Shown here: one piece after another, positions 1 through 6,484 of the stretch
Numbering within the stretch: the first letter of the stretch is position 1
Layout of the letters: each line of letters starts with the position of its first letter
NCBI GenBank assembly: GCA_026400425.1
Contig: JAPLPC010000098.1
Location: forward strand, 4,725 to 13,189
From: Hyphomicrobiales bacterium
Lineage (GTDB): Bacteria > Pseudomonadota > Alphaproteobacteria > Rhizobiales > Xanthobacteraceae
Direction: 5' to 3'
DNA length: 8,465 nt
Program-made: the position numbers and the translations under genes
Notes under the pieces: model-generated
The model's database searches: none
The model's input: only the letters and a program-made list of their open reading frames with translations
Told to the model about the DNA's origin: nothing

Positions 1-3
1 GTC

Positions 4-774
4 ATGACATCGCGCACCATCGAGAGACTGGCACCCTGGGTCTTCACCATCGCGATCTTCCTGATCTGGGAAGCCGCCTGCGTCGTCTTCAAGATCAACG
101 CCTCGGTGCTGCAGCCGCCATCCGCGGCCTTTGCAGCGATGTTCAAACTATGGAAGGTGTTCCTCTATCATTCCTGGGCAACGCTGTGGGTCACCATGGT
201 CGGCTTCGCGCTTGCGGTCGCATTTGGCGTCATGCTCGGCCTCGTGGTGGGTTGGTCGCGCACCATCTATCGCGGGCTCTATCCGGTTTTGATCGGTTTC
301 AACACCATTCCGAAAGTGGCCATCGTGCCGCTGCTGATCCTGTGGTTCGGCATCGGCGAGGTGCCAGCCATCGTTACTGCATTCCTGATTTCGTTCTTCC
401 CGATCGTCGTCAATATCGCCACCGGCCTTGCGACTACCGAGCCGGAGCTCGAGGATGTGCTACGTGCACTCGGCGCCCGCAAGCTCGACATCATGCTGAA
501 GGTCGGTATTCCACGTGCACTGCCTTACTTCTTCGGCTCGCTGAAAGTCGCCATCACGCTGGCCTTCGTCGGCACCGTGGTTTCCGAAACGCTTGGTGCC
601 AATGCCGGTCTCGGCTTCCTGATCGCCCAGGAAGGCGCCAGCTTCCGGATGGCGAACGTCTATGCCGCGCTGCTGCTGCTGGCCTTCGAAGGCGTGCTGA
701 TGTACGCGGTCTTCGCCTGGATCGAGCAGCGCTCGACGCGCTGGGCCTTCCGCTCGCAGATGAGTGTCGGCTAG
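4..774 (+). CDS. ABC transporter permease, SsuC/TauC/NitT type
   Basis: 256-residue integral membrane subunit of an importer of the nitrate/sulfonate/taurine/bicarbonate class (BPD_transp_1 fold). About six hydrophobic segments are visible, roughly residues 11-30, 60-84, 92-116, 120-141, 180-200 and 218-240. The EAA loop that docks on the ATPase lies at about residues 150-176, with the family pattern E-x3-RALGA...KVGIPRALPYF. The length is typical of the family. The start is the ATG at 4-6. It sits in an ATGA overlap, so an upstream gene (by family habit the ATPase or binding-protein gene) could end with TGA at 5-7 and be translationally coupled. Only four bases of that gene would be in the window, so this is inference. 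The substrate cannot be read from the permease; sulfonates, taurine, nitrate or pyrimidine precursors are all possible. Nothing downstream belongs to the same transporter, so it is probably the last gene of its operon. Confidence 0.9.
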   Translation: MTSRTIERLAPWVFTIAIFLIWEAACVVFKINASVLQPPSAAFAAMFKLWKVFLYHSWATLWVTMVGFALAVAFGVMLGLVVGWSRTIYRGLYPVLIGFNTIPKVAIVPLLILWFGIGEVPAIVTAFLISFFPIVVNIATGLATTEPELEDVLRALGARKLDIMLKVGIPRALPYFFGSLKVAITLAFVGTVVSETLGANAGLGFLIAQEGASFRMANVYAALLLLAFEGVLMYAVFAWIEQRSTRWAFRSQMSVG

Positions 775-799
775 CGCGCATACGACGCGCGTCTTGCTG

Positions 800-821
800 C
801 CCGCGTTTGGTAGTTCGCGGG
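800..821 (+). terminator. possible terminator hairpin after the ABC permease
   Basis: CCCGCG (800-805) and CGCGGG (816-821) form a perfect 6-bp GC stem with a 10-base loop, 26 bases after the permease stop. No T-run follows (the next bases are TTGCAATAAG), so it is a weak intrinsic terminator at best. It may only stabilise the 3' end of the transcript. Confidence 0.35.
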
Positions 822-854
822 TTGCAATAAGACAGATTGGTCGCGCCGGATGGG

Positions 855-882
855 TTGTCGATCCTTCGCCATGGGATAGACT
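855..882 (+). promoter_or_regulatory. candidate sigma-70 promoter for the sensor kinase gene
   Basis: TTGTCG (855-860) and TAGACT (877-882) are separated by 16 bases. Each matches four of six consensus positions. Transcription would begin near 889 and leave a leader of about 26 bases before the GTG start at 915. This is pattern matching in a GC-rich background, so chance occurrence is quite possible. Confidence 0.3.
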
Positions 883-914
883 GATCTCACGCGGGCAGGG
901 GCTGTGCGGGGGCT

Positions 915-3047
915 GTGAAGGCAGTACAGCAAAACTCTCTGAAAATTCTACAGTGGATGATGGTCGCATCCCTGTTATTTCCGGCTGCGCTATTTGCATT
1001 CGCGGCGGCGAGTTCGTGGTTTTCCACCCATGAGATAGCGGACCGTGAAATCGAGCGAACCCTTGACGTCGCGCACGAACATGCGCTGAAAGTGTTCGAA
1101 ACCATTGATCGCAGCCTGTCCGAGACCAATGAGATCGCCCGCGATCGCAGCGACGACGAGCTGCGCAGCCATGCGGGAACGATGAGTGCGCGGTTGAAGC
1201 AGCTAGCCGATGCGCTGCCGCAGTTGAAATCGGTCTGGATCTTCGACAACCGCGGCTACGATCTGTGCAACAGCCTAGATCCGGCGGCGCCGCAAATCGA
1301 CTTCTCCGATCGCGATTACTACAAAGCTCACGTCGAAAAGGACGTCGGCACGTTCATCGGCACACTCCTGACGCCGCTCCCGCCCTATCAGGGCGCGCCG
1401 TTTTTCGGCGTCAGCCGGCGCCGCATCTCGATGGACGGGCGTTTCACCGGCGTGGTGCAGGCGTCCGTTCTTCCGGAATACTTCGTCAATTTCTATGCGC
1501 GGATTGGCCGCGAGCGCGGCAGTTTCTTCGCGCTGGGCCGCACTGATGGCGCGATCCTGGCGCGATATCCTGTGCTTGATCAGGCGTCGCGACTGGATCC
1601 GCGAGGACCGGTCGGACGTACGTTGTCCGCGAATCCGGATGGCAGCCTGGTCACGATCGTTTCGCCCGGCGATCAGATCGAGCGCCGCATCGGCTATCGC
1701 CGCTTGGCGAACTATCCGGTCTATGTCGCCGCTGGTCTGGAGACGTCGGCGATCCGTCAGCGCTGGCTGAAGACGATCGGATATCACCTGATCTTCGGCG
1801 TACCTGCCACGGTATTGCTGTTCGGCTTGCTGCTGTTCGCGCTGCGCCGCACCCGGCGGCTCAACTTCGAGGCGATGAAGCGTCGTGAGGCCGAGGAAGC
1901 GCTGAGGCACGGCCAGCGGCTCGAGACATTGGGGCAACTCACCGGAGGGGTCGCGCATGATTTCAACAATCTGTTGACGGTGATTCGCTCGTCGATCGAT
2001 CTCCTGCAACGGCCGGATCTCGCGGCGGAGCGCCGGGCTCGCTATGTCGCCGCCATTTCCGATACGGTCACCCGCGCGGCAAAACTCACGGCGCAGTTGC
2101 TGGCCTTTGCGCGACGGCAGACGCTGAAGCCTGAACTGTTCGACGTCGGACATTGCGTCAACGGGATCAGCGACATCATCGGGACGCTCACCGGTTCCGG
2201 AATCGAGATCGTCACGCGGTTGCCGGACGAGCCGCTCTATGTCGATGCGGATCCCAGCCAGTTCGAAACCGCGGTGATCAATATCGCCGTCAATGCACGC
2301 GATGCCATGAAGGGCGACGGGCGACTCGTCATCAGCGTGACCGCCAGCGCGCGGCTCCCTTTGGCGACCTCGACACCAAGCGAAAACGGTTACGTGGCCA
2401 TCGCGCTCGCCGATTCCGGCACCGGCATTCCCGCTGATCAGTTCGAACGGATTTTCGAGCCGTTCTACACCACCAAAGAGGTCGGTCAGGGCACCGGCCT
2501 CGGCCTGTCGCAGGTGTTCGGCTTCGCCAAGCAATCCGGCGGCGAGGTCGATGTCGCGAGCGAAGTCGGCAAAGGCAGCGTTTTCACGCTGTATCTGCCG
2601 CGCGCCGTCGGCACGATCTCGCCGGCGCTGTCTTTGCCGGAGACGCTTGTGGTCGATGGTCACGGACTCACGGTGTTGGTGGTCGAGGACAATCGCGACG
2701 TCGGCGCCTTCGCCTCCGATGCCCTGCGCGAACTCGGCTACCAGATCGAGCTCAGATACAGCGCCGACGAGGCGCTCGATGAGTTGAAACACCGAGCAAG
2801 CCGCTACGACGTCGTGTTCTCGGATGTAGTGATGCCGGGCACCAGCGGAATCGAACTCGCTCAGGGGATTCGCGAACGATATCCGGATCTGCCTGTCGTG
2901 CTGACATCGGGCTATAGTCACGTTCTGGCGCAGCACGGCACATTCGGCTTCGAGCTGTTGCAAAAGCCATATTCGATCGAACAGTTGTCGCGCGTGCTGG
3001 TCAAATTCGGCTCCAGGCGCAGTGCCGCTCGCGAGCCTCAGGCGTGA
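915..3047 (+). CDS. membrane-bound hybrid sensor histidine kinase (Cache-like sensor, HisKA, HATPase, receiver)
   Basis: 710-residue hybrid two-component kinase. A first membrane helix lies at about residues 12-35. The extracytoplasmic sensor region (about 38-285) resembles double-Cache/PDC domains, including the stretch FSDRDYYKAH near 130-139. A second membrane helix is at about 287-310. A short linker (312-335) leads into the HisKA domain with phospho-acceptor H348 in VAHDFNN. The ATPase domain carries the N box around N456/N460, the G1 box DSGTGIP (500-506), the F box FEPFYTTK (514-521) and the G2 box GTGLGL (526-531). A C-terminal receiver has acidic E591/D592, phospho-acceptor D637, T664 and K684, all intact. 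There is no Hpt domain, so phosphate must leave through a partner encoded elsewhere, or the receiver regulates the kinase itself. The start at 915 is GTG. The ATG at 957 (residue 15) is an in-frame alternative but would cut into the first membrane helix. The ligand and output are unknown. Confidence 0.92.
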   Translation: MKAVQQNSLKILQWMMVASLLFPAALFAFAAASSWFSTHEIADREIERTLDVAHEHALKVFETIDRSLSETNEIARDRSDDELRSHAGTMSARLKQLADALPQLKSVWIFDNRGYDLCNSLDPAAPQIDFSDRDYYKAHVEKDVGTFIGTLLTPLPPYQGAPFFGVSRRRISMDGRFTGVVQASVLPEYFVNFYARIGRERGSFFALGRTDGAILARYPVLDQASRLDPRGPVGRTLSANPDGSLVTIVSPGDQIERRIGYRRLANYPVYVAAGLETSAIRQRWLKTIGYHLIFGVPATVLLFGLLLFALRRTRRLNFEAMKRREAEEALRHGQRLETLGQLTGGVAHDFNNLLTVIRSSIDLLQRPDLAAERRARYVAAISDTVTRAAKLTAQLLAFARRQTLKPELFDVGHCVNGISDIIGTLTGSGIEIVTRLPDEPLYVDADPSQFETAVINIAVNARDAMKGDGRLVISVTASARLPLATSTPSENGYVAIALADSGTGIPADQFERIFEPFYTTKEVGQGTGLGLSQVFGFAKQSGGEVDVASEVGKGSVFTLYLPRAVGTISPALSLPETLVVDGHGLTVLVVEDNRDVGAFASDALRELGYQIELRYSADEALDELKHRASRYDVVFSDVVMPGTSGIELAQGIRERYPDLPVVLTSGYSHVLAQHGTFGFELLQKPYSIEQLSRVLVKFGSRRSAAREPQA

Positions 3048-3053
3048 TCGTGG

Positions 3054-3086
3054 AACCGCAGGGAACCTTCTGATATTCCTGCGGTT
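3054..3086 (+). repeat. 11-bp inverted repeat between the kinase and the fused ABC gene
   Basis: AACCGCAGGGA (3054-3064) pairs with TTCCTGCGGTT (3076-3086) through 11 positions, one of them a G-T wobble, around an 11-base loop. It starts 7 bases after the kinase stop and ends 8 bases before the next ATG, so it fills almost the whole 47-bp gap. It has no T-run after it. It could be a terminator for the kinase mRNA, a hairpin that blocks ribosome entry at 3095, or an operator; the sequence does not decide. Confidence 0.5.
3062..3086 (+). promoter_or_regulatory. possible EcfG-like promoter just before the fused ABC gene
   Basis: GGAAC (3062-3066), 16 bases, then GGTT (3083-3086). The alphaproteobacterial general-stress sigma factor EcfG uses GGAAC-N16/17-CGTT; here only the first base of the -10 element differs. 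Transcription would begin at about 3093-3095, at or next to the ATG, giving a leaderless mRNA. This agrees with the lack of any Shine-Dalgarno sequence before 3095. The site overlaps the inverted repeat, so part of the match may be fortuitous. Confidence 0.35.
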
Positions 3087-3094
3087 ATCGCGCC

Positions 3095-5047
3095 ATGAAC
3101 AAATCCGTAGGCAAGCCAGAACACGTTACCGTTGAACCTGCGGAAGCCAAGTTTGCAGCCACCGCGCATGCTAAATCCCAACCGCGCGGGCCGATCGTCC
3201 CACTGAAGGACGACGCAGGCAAGGAGATCGACCCTCCGCCGCCCGAAGTGGTGGAGCCGGATCCCGGCATGTCGCCGGAAGAGGTCGAGCAGGCGCGCAA
3301 GGATTACCTGCTGACGCGGTTCTGGATCAGCGCGCGTGGGTTCTGGGGAAGCAACGGCGACAAGCTCGCCTGGACATTCTGCATCGGACTGTTGCTGCTC
3401 ATCGTTGCCAATGTCGCATTCCAGTACGGCATCAATGTCTGGAATCGCGCGATCTTCGATGCCATCGAGAAACGCGACGCGGCCAGCGTCTTCCATCTCA
3501 CTGGCGTGTTCTTTCCGTTGGCGATCGGCAGTGTGCTGCTCGGCGTCAGCCAGGTGTTCGCACGCATGAGCATCCAGCGCCGCTGGCGCGCCTGGCTGAC
3601 CCACTCCGTGATCTCGCGCTGGCTCAAGAACGGGCGGTACTATCAACTCAATCTGGTCGGCGGCGATCACAAGAATCCGGAATATCGCATCGCCGAAGAT
3701 CTGCGTATCGCCACCGATTCACCGGTAGATTTCGTGTCCGGCGTCATCGCAGCGTTTCTTTCGGCAACCACCTTCATCGTCGTTCTGTGGACCATCGGCG
3801 GCGCTCTGACCCTGACGATCGGCGGCACGACGATGACGATCCCGGGCTTCCTGGTGATCGCGGCCGTGATCTATGCGGCGATCGCGTCCGGCTCGATCAT
3901 GGTGATCGGTCGCCAGTTCGTGCAGATCTCGGAAGAGAAGAACCAGGCCGAGGCCGAGTACCGCTATGCGTTGACGCGGGTGCGCGAGAACGGCGAGAGC
4001 ATCGCGCTGCTCGGCGGCGAGGACGAAGAGCGCGATGGCATCGACAAGCACATGCGCACCACGCTGGTGTCGCAGGGCTCCAGCCTGATCGCGCCGGTGG
4101 TGCCGTTATTGCTGTGCGCGCCGAAATTTCTCGACGGCAGCATGTCGCTCGGCCAGGTCATGCAGGCGGCGTCTGCGTTTACCATCGTGCAAAGTGCGTT
4201 CGGCTGGCTGGTCGATAACTATCCGCGGCTGGCGGATTGGAATGCCTGTGCGCGCCGCATCGCCTCGTTGATGATGTCGCTGGACGGCCTCGAACGCGCT
4301 GAGCGCGGCGATGGCATCGGTCGCATCAAGCGTGGCGAGACATCGAACGACATGATGCTCAGCATGCAGGATCTATCTGTAACGCTCGACGACGGCACTG
4401 CCGTGGTTGGTGATACCGAGGTCAATATCGAGCCGGGTGAACGACTTCTGATCGCCGGCGAATCAGGCACCGGCAAGAGCACGCTGGTGCGGGCGATCGC
4501 GGGTCTTTGGCCATGGGGCGGCGGCAGTGTCGATTTCCACCCCGACCGCCGCCTCTTCATGTTGCCGCAGAAGCCCTATGTGCCCTCAGGCACGCTCCGC
4601 CGTGCCGCGGCCTATCCGGCCGCCGAGGAAGAATGGAGTGTCGATCAGATCGGCGACGCGCTCGACAAGGTCGGCCTCGCGCATCTCAAGGACAAGATCG
4701 AGGAAGAGGCGCCGTGGGATCAGACATTGTCAGGCGGTGAAAAGCAGCGGCTTGCCTTTGCGCGGCTGTTTCTGCACCGTCCCGACATCATCGTGCTGGA
4801 TGAAGCGACGTCGGCGCTCGACGAAAAGAGCCAGGACCAGATGATGAAGCTGCTCACCGAGGAATTGCCCGGTGCAACCGTGGTCAGCGTGGCGCATCGT
4901 GCCGAATTGGAAGCGTTTCACAGCCGCAAGATCGTGCTGGAGCGCCGCAAGGGCGGCGCCAAGCTGGTCAGCGACATCGACCTGATCCCGCGCAAGGGCA
5001 AGCGACGCCTGCTCGGCCGTTTCCTGCGTCACCGCAAGCCAGCATAA
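3095..5047 (+). CDS. fused ABC transporter permease/ATP-binding protein, YddA/ABCD-type
   Basis: 650-residue half-transporter with membrane domain and ATPase on one chain, expected to work as a homodimer in the inner membrane. The membrane part resembles the ABC_membrane_2 family (YddA, mycobacterial Rv1819c, eukaryotic ABCD proteins, and the permease-only SbmA/BacA). Hydrophobic segments lie at about 91-113, 133-156, 212-234, 247-271, 328-344 and possibly 352-373. An EAA-like motif (NGESIALLGGEDE, about 299-311) corresponds to the ABCD motif EEIAFYGG. The ATPase has Walker A GESGTGKST (455-463), Q-loop Q492, signature LSGGEKQR (545-552), Walker B IIVLDE with catalytic E570, and H601; all are intact. 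A polar, proline-containing N-terminal tail of about 70 residues precedes the core. M59 (ATG 3269) is an alternative start, but the tail reads like coding sequence, so 3095 is kept. Relatives move peptides, very-long-chain fatty acyl groups or cobalamin; the substrate here is unknown. It lies 47 bp after a sensor kinase on the same strand. Confidence 0.9.
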   Translation: MNKSVGKPEHVTVEPAEAKFAATAHAKSQPRGPIVPLKDDAGKEIDPPPPEVVEPDPGMSPEEVEQARKDYLLTRFWISARGFWGSNGDKLAWTFCIGLLLLIVANVAFQYGINVWNRAIFDAIEKRDAASVFHLTGVFFPLAIGSVLLGVSQVFARMSIQRRWRAWLTHSVISRWLKNGRYYQLNLVGGDHKNPEYRIAEDLRIATDSPVDFVSGVIAAFLSATTFIVVLWTIGGALTLTIGGTTMTIPGFLVIAAVIYAAIASGSIMVIGRQFVQISEEKNQAEAEYRYALTRVRENGESIALLGGEDEERDGIDKHMRTTLVSQGSSLIAPVVPLLLCAPKFLDGSMSLGQVMQAASAFTIVQSAFGWLVDNYPRLADWNACARRIASLMMSLDGLERAERGDGIGRIKRGETSNDMMLSMQDLSVTLDDGTAVVGDTEVNIEPGERLLIAGESGTGKSTLVRAIAGLWPWGGGSVDFHPDRRLFMLPQKPYVPSGTLRRAAAYPAAEEEWSVDQIGDALDKVGLAHLKDKIEEEAPWDQTLSGGEKQRLAFARLFLHRPDIIVLDEATSALDEKSQDQMMKLLTEELPGATVVSVAHRAELEAFHSRKIVLERRKGGAKLVSDIDLIPRKGKRRLLGRFLRHRKPA

Positions 5048-5073
5048 CGGGCACTCGATGCGAGAGCGCAGGC

Positions 5074-5424
5074 CTAGACGAAGTTGATCTGCAGCATCGG
5101 CATCGCGAAGATGGCGATGTTGGTGAAAAGCCCGCCCATATAGGCAATCGAGCGTGGCGTCGATTTGTCGGCGATATAGGCGGCCAGCACGCCGATGGTG
5201 CTGGCGGATGCGCCGAACGACAATGCGCCGAGCACCGCCGCGGCATAGAACGGGAAAGCCTCATAGGCGTTTTGGTGCGCCGCGTAGGCGCGCCGTTTTG
5301 CCCCGGTGAGATTTTCCGCGCTGTCGCGTGGCGCGTGATTGTCGCGCGATCCGGATTTGGCGTAGCCGACGATGACCAGCGGCAGCAATGCAGCGATCAG
5401 AATGCTCCAATAGGCGAATGGCAT
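5074..5424 (-). CDS. MAPEG-family small integral membrane protein
   Basis: 116-residue protein of the MAPEG superfamily (membrane-associated proteins in eicosanoid and glutathione metabolism). Four hydrophobic helices are visible at about residues 4-22, 55-72, 75-86 and 93-113. The family signature region is RRAYAAHQNAYEAFPFYAAA (45-64), where the N and E positions correspond to the conserved motif linked to glutathione binding in active members. The start is the ATG read from 5424 downwards, chosen because GAGG (complement of 5433-5436) lies 8 bases before it. The frame stays open further upstream, but that extension is hydrophilic and unlike the family. It is convergent with the fused ABC gene (26 bp between stop codons) and divergent from the stress-protein gene. 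Many bacterial members have no tested activity, so enzymatic function is not claimed. Confidence 0.85.
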   Translation of the reverse strand: MPFAYWSILIAALLPLVIVGYAKSGSRDNHAPRDSAENLTGAKRRAYAAHQNAYEAFPFYAAAVLGALSFGASASTIGVLAAYIADKSTPRSIAYMGGLFTNIAIFAMPMLQINFV

Positions 5425-5458
5425 CGATACGACCTCAGCGCGTGTTTGCGACGTCACC

Positions 5459-5487
5459 TTGATGGGTGGTTCGCGATCCGCTGTCAA
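5459..5487 (-). promoter_or_regulatory. candidate sigma-70 promoter for the MAPEG gene
   Basis: On the minus strand a perfect TTGACA (complement of 5482-5487) is followed after 17 bases by CATCAA (complement of 5459-5464), a weak -10 with three of six matches. Transcription would begin near 5452, giving a leader of about 28 bases that contains the GAGG ribosome site. Confidence 0.35.
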
Positions 5488-5511
5488 TTCGCCGCCGTCC
5501 ATGTTTCGCCC

Positions 5512-5536
5512 GGAACATCGGGCGCTCGGGCTCGTT
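5512..5536 (+). promoter_or_regulatory. EcfG-type general stress promoter (GGAAC-N16-CGTT)
   Basis: GGAAC at 5512-5516 and CGTT at 5533-5536 are separated by exactly 16 bases. This is a full match to the published consensus for the alphaproteobacterial general stress response sigma factor EcfG (GGAAC-N16/17-CGTT). It lies 21 bases before the start codon of a gene whose family is itself named a general stress protein. Transcription should begin near 5542-5545, which leaves a very short leader made up almost entirely of the ribosome site. Confidence 0.7.
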
Positions 5537-5543
5537 ACCCGGG

Positions 5544-5550
5544 AAAGGAG
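5544..5550 (+). promoter_or_regulatory. strong ribosome binding site that fixes the start at 5558
   Basis: AAAGGAG lies 7 bases before the ATG at 5558. The same frame is open back to 5459, but an upstream start there would lie before the EcfG-type promoter and has no comparable ribosome site. This decides the start codon. Confidence 0.8.
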
Positions 5551-5557
5551 AACTGAA

Positions 5558-6043
5558 ATGGCCAATGACGTGACCCAACATACCGACCGTGCCTGGGAGC
5601 TGATGGAAAAAATCGGCTTCACGATGCTGGTGACCCATGATGGCGATAAGCTTCGGTCTCGCCCCATGGCGGCCTATGTCGATCGTGCAGAGCACGCGGT
5701 TTATTTCCTGAGCGACGCTCGTCGTCACAAGGACGAAGAAATTCAGCAGAACCCGAACGTCAATCTCGCCTTCGCAGATGCGGGCGATCAGAAATACGTG
5801 TCGGTCAGCGGCACGGCGACGGTCTCGAACGATCGTGAGAAGATCAAGCAGTTGTTCACCACCACCGCCAAGGCATGGTGGGACAGTGCGGAAGACCCGA
5901 ACATCCGCGTTCTGAAGTTTGCTCCGGAAGAAGCCGAGTTCTGGGATTCGCCGGGTACCGTTATCAGCTACGTGAAGATGGCCACTGCAGCGGTGACTGG
6001 TTCGCGCCCCGACATCGGCACCAACCGCAAGGTTGCTATCTGA
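5558..6043 (+). CDS. pyridoxamine 5'-phosphate oxidase-like FMN-binding general stress protein
   Basis: 161-residue protein of the split-barrel flavin-binding fold, closest by pattern to the 'general stress protein 26' group (Pyrid_ox_like). The order of elements fits the fold: an N-terminal helix (about 7-19), strand GFTMLVT (20-26), RSRPMAAYVD (33-42), VYFLSD (48-53), the charged stretch RRHKDEEIQQNPNVNLAF (55-72) typical of the flavin-phosphate side, and YVSVSGTATVSNDREKIKQL (80-99). It then has the WW and EFWD segments characteristic of this subgroup (107-108 and 127-130). It is probably cytoplasmic and binds FMN or F420-like flavins; true pyridoxamine phosphate oxidase activity is not expected. 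It has a good ribosome site and an EcfG-type promoter. The stop codon overlaps the start of the next gene (TGATG at 6041-6045), so the two are co-translated. Confidence 0.9.
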   Translation: MANDVTQHTDRAWELMEKIGFTMLVTHDGDKLRSRPMAAYVDRAEHAVYFLSDARRHKDEEIQQNPNVNLAFADAGDQKYVSVSGTATVSNDREKIKQLFTTTAKAWWDSAEDPNIRVLKFAPEEAEFWDSPGTVISYVKMATAAVTGSRPDIGTNRKVAI

Positions 6044-6285
6044 TGGGCTGGATGAGCGCACAGCCCGGCAATACGCCGGTCGAAGAACCGCCGGTGACGC
6101 CGGGCAAGCCGTCGGAGCCGCCGCAGGAAAGCCCGCCCGGCAGTCCGCGGCCGGAAGTGCCGCCGCCGATCCGTGATCCGGAAGAGCCGTCACGACCGGA
6201 AGAACTGCCGGGTGATTTGCCTGCAGATATTCCAGTGCCGAATCCGGATGAAGTGCCGGGGCAGCAACCACCTATGACAATGTAG
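6043..6285 (+). CDS. small proline-rich acidic protein, function unknown
   Basis: 80-residue product, 26 of whose residues are proline; most of the rest are E, D, G, S and V. There is one lysine, no cysteine, and no hydrophobic stretch long enough for a membrane helix or a signal peptide. It is predicted to be disordered or polyproline-II-like. The start ATG overlaps the previous stop (TGATG, 6041-6045) and AAGG lies 10 bases upstream, both signs of translational coupling. A second Met at residue 4 is a minor alternative. The overlap puts it under the same EcfG-type promoter as the FMN protein. I do not recognise a family. Small Pro/Glu-rich proteins in stress operons could bind a partner or act as a flexible spacer, but that is speculation. 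The reading frame is not proven by homology; the coupling and compositional coherence are the support. Confidence 0.7.
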   Translation: MGWMSAQPGNTPVEEPPVTPGKPSEPPQESPPGSPRPEVPPPIRDPEEPSRPEELPGDLPADIPVPNPDEVPGQQPPMTM

Positions 6286-6301
6286 TTCGCTGCTACTATA
6301 C

Positions 6302-6343
6302 AACGGTCTGAACGCGCCATGAACGGGGTGCGCTCAGGCCGTT
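6302..6343 (+). terminator. 17-position hairpin after the stress operon
   Basis: AACGGTCTGAACGCGCC (6302-6318) pairs with GGTGCGCTCAGGCCGTT (6327-6343) with two G-U wobbles and one A-C mismatch, around an 8-base loop. It begins 16 bases after the stop of the proline-rich gene. No T-run follows (ATCGCGTGAG), so it may be an intrinsic terminator of the weak-tail kind or a 3'-end stabilising structure. Confidence 0.5.
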
Positions 6344-6484
6344 ATCGCGTGAGAAATAAAACGACGATGGCTTTGCGGCTGCGCCACATTCCGGCCCTAA
6401 GCTTATTCATTCATCAGTCCGCCGCTTCAGGCGGCCGACAAAAATTTTGTTGACGTAGTCTTTAGCGAAGGGCCTGAGCTCCAA
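6344..6484 (+). other. upstream region of the OmpA-family gene
   Basis: This 141-base stretch must hold the promoter of the envelope gene, but I cannot assign one firmly. A TTGACG at 6450-6455 has no fitting -10 at 16-18 bases. Two structures stand out: CCGCC/GGCGG (6419-6423 and 6430-6434, loop GCTTCA) and the AT-rich near-palindrome ACAAAAATTTTGT (6438-6450). Either could be a 5'-leader element or protein-binding site. GAAGGG at 6467-6472 lies 12 bases before the ATG, somewhat far for a Shine-Dalgarno sequence. Confidence 0.35.

Noticed and set aside
1275..2963. Long minus-strand open frame (562 codons) opposite the sensor kinase
   Set aside because: It lies wholly within a kinase gene whose motifs are all intact. 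The translation is rich in R, A, D and Q without domain patterns, as expected of an antisense shadow in high-GC DNA.
5048..5073. Terminator between the convergent ABC and MAPEG genes
   Set aside because: Only a 4-bp stem with a 3-base loop (CTCG-ATG-CGAG, 5054-5064) is present and there is no T-run, so it is not supportable as a terminator.
5459..5557. Longer FMN-protein starting at 5459
   Set aside because: It would use a TTG codon without a ribosome site, and the extension covers the EcfG-type promoter. ATG 5558 has AAAGGAG at ideal spacing.
5425..5667. Longer MAPEG protein starting at 5667 on the minus strand
   Set aside because: The extra 81 residues are hydrophilic, unlike the family, and would overlap the coding start of the stress gene. 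A good ribosome site fixes the start at 5424.
3089..6324. Shared 12-mer CGCGCCATGAAC at 3089-3100 and 6313-6324, each near a hairpin
   Set aside because: The flanks differ, one copy spans a start codon and the other lies in the loop side of a hairpin with no open frame of note. A single 12-mer match is not enough to claim a repeat family.
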